Assembly (NCBI GenBank): GCA_036172665.1
Contig: CM069877.1
Coordinates: 26,933,001 to 26,997,000 of the forward strand
DNA: 64,000 nt
From: Prosopocoilus inquinatus
Lineage: Eukaryota > Arthropoda > Insecta > Coleoptera > Lucanidae
Reading direction: 5' to 3'
The position numbers were made by a program, and so were the translations under genes. The notes under the pieces are model-generated. The model was not told where the DNA came from and ran no database searches. It was given only the letters and a program-made list of their open reading frames with translations. Of the stretch, positions 57,642 to 64,000 are shown in pieces. Position 1 is the stretch's first letter, and each line of letters starts with the position of its first letter.

Positions 57642-57960
57642 CTAACAATGCGTGTGATGACCCCTTCTCATTATAACTTCTTCCAGGCGCGATGACATGG
57701 AATTTACTAAATTTTCACATCTATTGATATTTTTGAAATTCCTCCATGTATCATTAACTTGCTGACGAAGTAAATTTCGGTTTCTTATTTCCCTATTGTC
57801 AGTCCAATTTCTTATAGCAACCCACAAATTTTCAATAGGGTTTAAGTCAGGTGATTTCGAGGGCCACGGCAAGACTTCAATTTCAGGGTGTTCACTAAAC
57901 CAGTTGTTCACTATTCGTGCAGTATGGACTGCACTATTAGGCCCCCATACAGGACGCGAC
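57642..57960 (-). pseudogene. Tc1/mariner-superfamily transposase C-terminal fragment
   Basis: Contains NSAVHTARIVNNWFSEH and SPDLNPIENLWVAIRNW with the third acid (Glu) intact; the break falls exactly at the second Asp, where foreign GC-rich sequence joins. Ends at 57642. Same type as the fragment at 3-380. Confidence 0.8.
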
Positions 57961-58011
57961 GCGGTCGGCCGACATGGCCGGCTGACCAAGTTTGACATAC
58001 GACGACCGCCG

Positions 58012-61002
58012 CACTATGGTGCCAAATGCAGTGCCGCTGGCCAAACATCTGTAACTTCGCTATTTATTGATATATCGTTATCAAATTTTGTATTCTTAAT
58101 GAAAAAGGGTTAAAGTTTCAGCAATGAAAAACCACAGAAACTTGAGTAATTTATTTAAAAAAAATTAAAGATCTACAGAAACTTAATTATTGGCAATTGC
58201 CGTGAACAGGAGACGCAGATTCTTATTAAAACTAATGCAAAAGAATATCAAATAGTAATATAATAATTATAGTAATGATTTTTACAATAAAAAAATCAAA
58301 ATGTGCACTAAAACATAATGAAAAAAGGTTGAGTTTTATGGAAAATGAGAAGGAATAATTTTAATCTTCCAGTAAAGCTAATGCTTCATCATCGAGATCT
58401 ATGTGTTTCTGTGAAGATTGCTTTCTAATGCTTGTTATAAATGGATCAGATGTACAGAGTAAATGATGAAACACGTCTTCGTTTGTAGCTGGTCTGGAAC
58501 ATTTTCTAGAATGATGTAGTCTGAATTTCTTATAATCTTTGTTTCGAGATTCTTGAGCATCTTCAGACAGCTGTCCGAGAGGCAGAATGGCGCTCTCTCC
58601 ATGCATAAGAACCTTGTGCACTGAAGAGGGCATATAGTACCAATTGTACGTATTTACGTATAAATTAGCTGTAGTGTGTGTATATTCACCAAACTTTTTT
58701 GCATTTATTTTCATACCACTACACATTGTCTGCAGTATTATATAAAATCTCTTAATCAATGTTTCATCTACTCCAGTGATTTCAGATGTACAAGCATAAT
58801 TCGCAAAGAATCTTCTTGCGGTATTGTCGTCATTACTATTTCCGCTGATTCGTCGAGGTTTGTCTATAATCAAACCAAATTTGTTACGGAAACGTTCCTG
58901 CACAAGTTGTTTTTTCACTGATTTTTGTTTCTTATTGTCCTCTGTAGTAGCGGACCATTTTTGGAATGATAAGTTGTATGATATATGAAGAATTAATTCC
59001 ATAAACCTAATCCAAGCATGCAGAGTTGAGAGTCCAAATCGGAATGTTTCTTCTCGTTCTGGCCTTCGACGTGTAAGATCATTCATTTCTGTAGGTTTTG
59101 CTAAACAAACATTACACGTGGCACTTGATGGTGTATTTGTTAAAACTTGAACCACTTTTCCATCTATCATAGTAAAATATAAAATGTGTTTTACCTAATA
59201 CAATTTTTCGTCGAGTTCTATGCAAGATGTTAATGCAAGAATTTGTAAAACAATTTCCTCCACTACACTTCTAGTTTTCTCAGGAATTTCTTTTGCAAAC
59301 TATAAGAATAGGGCGACAAAAGCGGACTGATGAAGGTGTACGATTTTCCCATACAACACTGCTATTTTTTTCGTTAATAAGCTTCAGTGGTACAAGTGAG
59401 GATATCAATAGATTTGAATCTGATATTAGTTGACTTTCGCCGTCAACTCCCCATTTACTGTATAAAATCAATTGTAATTTTACTTTGACACTTATATCAG
59501 TTACCTCAACATGATCCGGATAACATGCTTTTTTAGCTTCCAATATTAGCTTATAAGACGGGAGTATCGGAAGACTTTTGCTTATCATGCAGCTTCTGAG
59601 GTATTCGTATTGACTTTTTGTTAAATCTAAATCCAGAAATAAAGCTAAAGCTTCGTCGTGTGGATAAGGTACTTCAAATATTTTTTCTTCTACTAAATTT
59701 TCATTTAATATATTTAAATCTTCGGGTGATAAAAAGAGTACCTTATTAACCACGGCAGAATGCTTAAATTCTCCAAGCGACCGCAATCCTTGTATATAAG
59801 AATGATGAATTTGCTATGGTCCAGATTCCCTAAACAGTTTTTCTACGTTTGCTTCTCTCCGCCGAAAATTCATATTCCTTACAAGGTCGTCCTCGCTTAC
59901 TTTCTGAAGATGTAGAGGGTAAATTTTCTTCATCAAACTGCACTGTCAAATCTTTGGTGATCCAATCAATATTTCTTAGCAGAAATTTGTCCTTGGTCCT
60001 TCCAGCTCCATTCCACCTTTGCTTGAATTGTGGTAGAATATACTTCTGAATTTTGACAATCACGCAAATGAAATTTGCTTCACTATGATTAGGAATTTTT
60101 TCTTGTATGTAATGCTCTGCCGTAGGTATATGCTTTCCGTGCTCCACGAAAGCAATACATAACTCTTTTTTATTGATGGTTATAGAACTCATTTTTCACG
60201 TGTTTGATTGCAATATAACAACACATATCACGACTGGCTTCGACAAAGTGATTTACAAAATTTCAGTTTTCGTCATAGCCTTTTATATGTATAAAACCTC
60301 AAGAAAATTATCAGTACTTGTTCAATAATAGAAAATATTTTCGATACCAAGTAGGTATTGCGGATAAATCGTTATTTTACATATTGTTGATTGATTTAAA
60401 AAATTAAAATAATTGTGGTCAACCGTAATTTCCGTGAAAACAACTTATTTTGATTTCAATAAAAGTTAGCGGTCTATGGCTAACCCTAGGTGAAATTCAT
60501 AATAAAAAAACACAGAAAACTATTTGTTCTTATCACTAAATAATGTTTGCTCGCATATAAATGTTTAAAAATGTAAATAACGGGCAATTACGTTCCGCGT
60601 TAGAAAACAGTAATCCAACCTCTCTTCGAACTTTTCTTGTTTTCACATAGAATTGCATCGAAATGCAGTATAAATTTTATTGCATTTTGTAAACAATTAA
60701 ACGAGCTTCCATATGTGCTAGAGAAATTGATTGGGATAAACCCTGCTAATAGTTTAATGTTTACTCGAAGTTATTTTTTTAAATTTTAGTAATGTGTTTA
60801 ATCAAATAATTCTAGCGAATTATGAATACACTTGAAACATCAATAATTTATTTTTATGTAGTAGGAAGAGTGGCCATTTTAGTAATATGAAATAAGTTGC
60901 AAAAAGTTAGCGCAATATAGGTATATTTTATTGTATTATGGAACTATGCGCGCCGGGATTGTTCACTGGTAACGAAACGGTCAACTTTGAGGGTGCATAG
61001 TG
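58012..61002 (-). mobile_element. Transib (RAG1-related) DNA transposon, about 3.0 kb
   Basis: The left terminus CACTATGGTGCC (58012) fits the Transib consensus CACWRTGG and the RSS heptamer pattern, and is preceded by CGCCG, a GC-rich 5-bp sequence of the kind Transib duplicates. The right terminus is CACTATGCACCC (complement of 60991-61002). A Gypsy LTR starts at 61001 inside this end, so the right-hand target duplication cannot be checked. One transposase gene lies inside. Length is typical for the superfamily. Confidence 0.75.
58361..60192 (-). pseudogene. Transib transposase (RAG1-core homologue), few mutations
   Basis: 60192-59830 is the N-terminal part ending in the basic RGRPCKEYEF and RSKRRKT block. 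59786-59280 includes LILYSKWGVDGESQ with the first catalytic Asp, SLVPLKLI and PSSVRFCRPI. 59170-58361 has MIDGKVVQVLT, CNVC, FGLSTLHAWIRFMELILH, SGNSNDDNTARRFF, WYYMPSSVHKVLMHGES, and LSEDAQESRNKDYKKFR, which aligns with the RAG1 segment carrying the catalytic Glu. Breaks: a frameshift near 59836, TAG at 59816-59814, a frameshift near 59300 and TAG at 59197-59195. The product would cut DNA at RSS-like ends; this copy is disabled but young. Confidence 0.85.
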
Positions 61003-61333
61003 TTACGTTTCTAGGGTTTAAATTAATTTATTTAAACGAATAAAATACTCGGTAAAAACTTAACTGTAATTTAATAATGCTTACAATGTAATTTATTTGT
61101 AACAATTTATTTACACACTAAATCTAACTTCGACGATCGCTATTTAGAATTCGACTAACTCCTGAGTCAACTCCGGCCGATTTTATATTCTACGTTGCCT
61201 TCTCGTTCGTTCCATAGCTGGAAAAGTCTAGTCTGTTCGATGTAGGCCCCGGTGGCGTGGCAGCCAATGACGCATAACGAACCGACTTCTTGACGCCTTC
61301 AGCTTGACGCAGTAAGCTGGGTGGCGCGCCACA
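61001..61333 (-). repeat. 3' LTR of the macro-domain Gypsy element
   Basis: 333 bp; on the minus strand it begins TGTGGCGCGCC and ends GTAACA, the canonical TG...CA. A diverged relative is at 55025-55334. Confidence 0.8.
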
Positions 61334-61960
61334 CTGCCCTCTTCTTAAAAACGTTTCGTCTCGAAATGTTCCTGGTGATAGTTTTGAAGGAGGGTGTCGG
61401 AATCTACATGCTGGCCCATTCTTGCAATTTCCCGTCCGGAAGAAGTAGCAGTCCACGGTTTTGCTGTTGCTGACTATTGCCTGTGGGTGGTGGCTACAGA
61501 CTAGGACTTCAATTCCCGTTCTGTGGAAGATGACTTCCAGCATGCTTCGAATTACTCTCCAGTCTAGTCCGTCCAATCCGCAGCCCAATTTGGGAATGGC
61601 TAACTTCATCTGGTGGTTCTCTATTAGCTGTCTCCTCAGGCTATATAGGGCTCTCCACATACTTTGATAATCAGGTTTACCGCTTGATGTCTTCTTAGTG
61701 ACTAAATAATGCACGTGGCGCCTCCGATCTGCCGTCGAATCGATGATCTGCAGACTCTTTCCTAACACGGGATGCAGTCTTCGGAGTTCCTCGATTTGGC
61801 CAAATTTCTTCCTAAATACCTGAGCGATTCCTTTGGACATTTTCAGGTCTTCTGCTACGCAGTGGGCCAGACTGTACTCCAGTGGCACTTTAAAGAGATC
61901 TTGTTGCTTCTCCGTGGTCACTCCAAACCGTGGTTTACTTCCTTCAGCGTGATCAGACAT
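61190..61960 (-). CDS. Retrotransposon accessory protein: OARD1-like macro domain plus CCCH zinc finger
   Basis: 256 residues from ATG 61960; no internal stop. Residues about 15-155 match OARD1/Poa1-type macro domains: SLAHCVAEDLKMSKGIA (29-45), VFRKKFG, HYLVTKK (84-90) and LGCGLDGLDW (125-134). OARD1 (TARG1) uses a Lys in the TKK stretch and an Asp in GCGLD to remove ADP-ribose from proteins and to deacetylate O-acetyl-ADP-ribose; both residues are kept. Residues 171-189 form a canonical C-X7-C-X5-C-X3-H finger (CYFFRTGNCKNGPACRFRH), an RNA-binding type. The C-terminal 47 residues are encoded inside the LTR. It follows pol in the same frame 57 nt after its stop. It may counter host ADP-ribosylation or act on element RNA; that role is inference. 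Confidence 0.85.
   Translation of the reverse strand: MSDHAEGSKPRFGVTTEKQQDLFKVPLEYSLAHCVAEDLKMSKGIAQVFRKKFGQIEELRRLHPVLGKSLQIIDSTADRRRHVHYLVTKKTSSGKPDYQSMWRALYSLRRQLIENHQMKLAIPKLGCGLDGLDWRVIRSMLEVIFHRTGIEVLVCSHHPQAIVSNSKTVDCYFFRTGNCKNGPACRFRHPPSKLSPGTFRDETFLRRGQCGAPPSLLRQAEGVKKSVRYASLAATPPGPTSNRLDFSSYGTNEKAT
61334..61346 (-). other. Polypurine tract
   Basis: AAGAAGAGGGCAG on the minus strand directly precedes the TG of the 3' LTR, where plus-strand priming occurs. It is also read as codons of the macro ORF (around residues 205-209). Confidence 0.75.
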
Positions 61961-62017
61961 GAAGGTTTCGAATTTCACTTCGGAAACTTGCGCCCTTTGT
62001 GCTGTTCCTTTATCTGC

Positions 62018-64000
62018 TTATCCATGGTAAGGGGCTGTCCGGTTGAAGTGGATTACTTTGGGTTTGCCATGGGGGACCTTCTTGATGCGGTAAATGACGT
62101 CGTTGATCCGTTTCATCATTTTGTAAGGACCTTCCCAAGAGGTCTGCAGTTTTGGGGCCAGGCCTCGACGTCTTTGGGGGTTATAAAGCCAGACCAGTGC
62201 TCCAGGTTGGTATCCCCCGTGTTGAGCGTTGATGTCATAGTGCTCCTTCATTCGATCGCTGGCCGCCTGTATATTGTGACACACTTGGTTGTGGATGTCG
62301 TCCATTTTCCTGCGTAATTTGCTCACGTAATCTTCGTCGGCAGAGACTTCGCCAGGCTTCACACCAAACTTCAGGTCCCAGGGCAGTCTTGGCTCTCGCC
62401 CGAATACCACTTTCGCTGGAGTCTCCCTTGTTGTCTCATGAACGGACGAGCGGTATGCCATTAGAAACAGGGGAATGTACGTATCCCAGTCCCTCTGATG
62501 ATCGGAAACGACCTTTGACAAATGTCGGTTGATGGTTCTGTTGAACTTTTCCACCATTCCGTCCGACTGTGGGTGGACTGCAGTTGTTCTAGTTTTTCGT
62601 ACGCCGAGCAGAGTACACACGTTCTTGAACAAGGCCGATTCAAAGTTCCTTCCTTGGTCTGAATGCAGTTCCATAGGTTCACCATACCGACTGATCCATT
62701 CCCTGACAAGGACTTCCACAATAGTGACTCCCTCTTGGTTAAATGGGGCGTAAGCTTCAACTCACTTGCTAAAGTAGTCCATTATCACGACGACGTACTT
62801 GTTTCCACCATTCGTTTCTGGAGACGGGCCGGCTACATCGATGGCAACTCTCTCAATAGGACTTCCAACGTTGTACTGTCTCATGGGGGCCTTGCCTCGC
62901 CTGTGGGGACCGTTACTGGCTGCGCAGACTACACATTTTGTGCACCAATCCTTCACGTCTTCCTTGCAATTCACCCAGTAAAATCTTTCGCGCACCTTCT
63001 CCATAGTCTTCTTAACTCCCAGATGCCCTCCCGAAGTTCCATCGTGAAGTTCCCTCAGAACTTCTGGCACCCTTTTCTTGGTAACTGTGTCTTCTGTTCC
63101 ATGCCTTCCTGATTCTCTATGCTTCGTCTCAGAAGACCACGATCCAACACTATGGAGTCCCACTGCGCCCAGTAAGATTTTACGGACGGTGCACATGGTG
63201 CTACCTCTTCCCAGGTAGGCCTCGGGTCCCTGCTTTTCCACTCTGGCACTAATTTCAAATCCGGGTCGTTCTCCTGGTCTCTTCGCAGTTCTTCGCCTTG
63301 CCATTTGTCGTCAGCAATGGCTGTCCTCGCAGTCGTGGCTATTTTCTCGTCCAAACGACTACAGTGCTTACAGTCTTCGACACAGGGTCTTCTCGACAAA
63401 GCATCGGCTAGTTCCTGCTCGATACTGAATTTCAAAATCGTACTCCAGAAGTCGTTCAATCCATCGTGCAACTTGCCCTTCTGGGTTCTTGAAACGGGGA
63501 AGCTATTTTAGAGCGGCATGGTCGGTCCTCAGGAGGAAGCGTCTGCCATACAAGTACTTGTAGAAATATTCTATCGTTTTTACGATGGCTAGCAATTCCC
63601 TTCTTGTGACGCAATAGATTCGTTCCGGCTTTGATAGGACTTTACTGAAGTAGCCGATCACCTTTTCTTGCCCGTCTTGTATCTGGGAAAGTACGCCACC
63701 AATCCCAACGTTGCTAGCATCTGTGTCCACGACAAACTTGCCTTCCGGGTGAGGATAACTCAGAATAGGAGCACTAATCAAGTACTGCTTTAGTTGTTCA
63801 AAACCAATTTGACACTGTTGGTCCCATTCAAATGGACGACCATCTTCAGTGAGTTTTGTCAACGGCTTAGCAATGTCTGCAAATCCAGGAACGTAGCGCC
63901 GATAGTAAGTGCTCAGGCCAAGGAAACTCATTATTAGGCGTTTATTTCTGGGAGTTGGCCAGTCTTTCACCACCTGAATCTTCACAGGGTCCACGGCGAT
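62018..64000 (-). pseudogene. Gypsy Pol: RT thumb, RNase H and integrase, with stops and frameshifts
   Basis: 63994-63503: RT C-terminus (LGLSTYYRRYVPGFADIAKP) and RNase H (VVDTDASNVGIGGVLSQ, YFSKVLSKPERIYCVTRRE, LRTDHAALK), then TAG in place of Trp. A frameshift follows before ADALSRRPC (63471-63055), and another near 63090. 63304-62762: integrase zinc-binding region (GGHLGVKKTMEKVR...CTKCVVC) and first catalytic Asp in VAIDVAGPS. A TGA follows YFSK. 62719-62018: HSDQGRNFES (second Asp), SDGMVEKFNRT (Glu) and the C-terminal HFNRTAPYHG. At least two nonsense and two frameshift changes, so inactive. Confidence 0.85.

Larger units (their letters stand above)
61001..64000 (-). mobile_element. 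Gypsy LTR retrotransposon with macro-domain ORF (3' half; continues past the window)
   Basis: Minus-strand order: RT/RNase H (from 64000), integrase, pol stop at 62018-62020, macro-CCCH ORF (61960-61190), purine tract, 3' LTR (61333-61001). The pol gene has several stops and frameshifts. The element entered the right terminus of the Transib element. The 5' LTR, gag, protease and most of RT lie beyond the window. Confidence 0.85.

Noticed and set aside
1..64000. tRNA, rRNA, CRISPR or bacterial operon features
   Set aside because: None recognised on either strand by eye; the sequence is eukaryotic throughout. A tRNAscan-SE run would be needed to exclude diverged tRNA genes or SINEs.

Overview
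The window looks like intronic and intergenic DNA from an insect, possibly a beetle, although the order cannot be proven from sequence alone. It is AT-rich, with spliced host genes carrying GT-AG introns and very many eukaryotic transposable elements of arthropod type (Tc1/mariner, hAT, Transib, Copia, Gypsy, Penelope, foldback MITEs). Nothing bacterial is present: no operons, Shine-Dalgarno sites or CRISPR arrays.

Host genes. (1) 6008-14368 (+): exons 2-5 of a short-chain dehydrogenase/reductase of the insect 15-hydroxyprostaglandin-dehydrogenase-like type; its cofactor-binding first exon lies upstream of the window or has been lost. (2) 16348-23705 (+) and 27695-30056 (+): two tandem DM9-repeat (DUF3421) secreted-protein genes. 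They share a four-exon layout, intron phases and an identical total coding length of 189 codons including the stop. (3) 51398-54260 (-): an eight-exon C2H2 plus SWIM zinc-finger gene of the MULE-derived family, broken only by a Penelope-like element in its SWIM exon. (4) 39234-39584 (+): weak evidence for the 5' end of an unknown gene.

Mobile-element layers. 1-6000: Tc1 fragment, MITEs, and a Copia relic (2.8-5.7 kb) with a mariner-like element inside its leader. 6-14 kb: the SDR introns hold long-palindrome foldback elements nested in one another. 16.5-20.2 kb: a Gypsy relic with both LTRs sits in intron 1 of the first DM9 gene and is itself hit by a 433-bp hAT MITE. 20.5-22.8 kb: a decayed array of GCGCCATCT-containing units. 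24-29.6 kb: two 1.0-1.1-kb inverted copies of one repeat flank exons 1-3 of the second DM9 gene. 33.6-39.0 kb and 40.8-42.3 kb: hAT-type elements with perfect 8-bp target duplications. 45-50 kb: Tc1, MULE/SWIM, ZMYM1-like hAT and Gypsy integrase relics. 55-57 kb: solo LTR, Gypsy RT/RNase H relic and a FLYWCH relic. 58.0-61.0 kb: a nearly full-length Transib (RAG1-related) element. 61.0-64.0 kb: the 3' half of a Gypsy element.

Most notable: the Gypsy element at the right edge carries, in the position where an env gene sits in some Gypsy elements, a 256-residue ORF combining an OARD1/Poa1-like macro domain with a CCCH zinc finger. This ORF is intact although the pol gene beside it is broken by stops and frameshifts. 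It overlaps the polypurine tract and runs into the 3' LTR. A second notable item is a complete-looking type I hammerhead ribozyme fold at 54609-54657; related ribozyme-like motifs occur elsewhere in the window.
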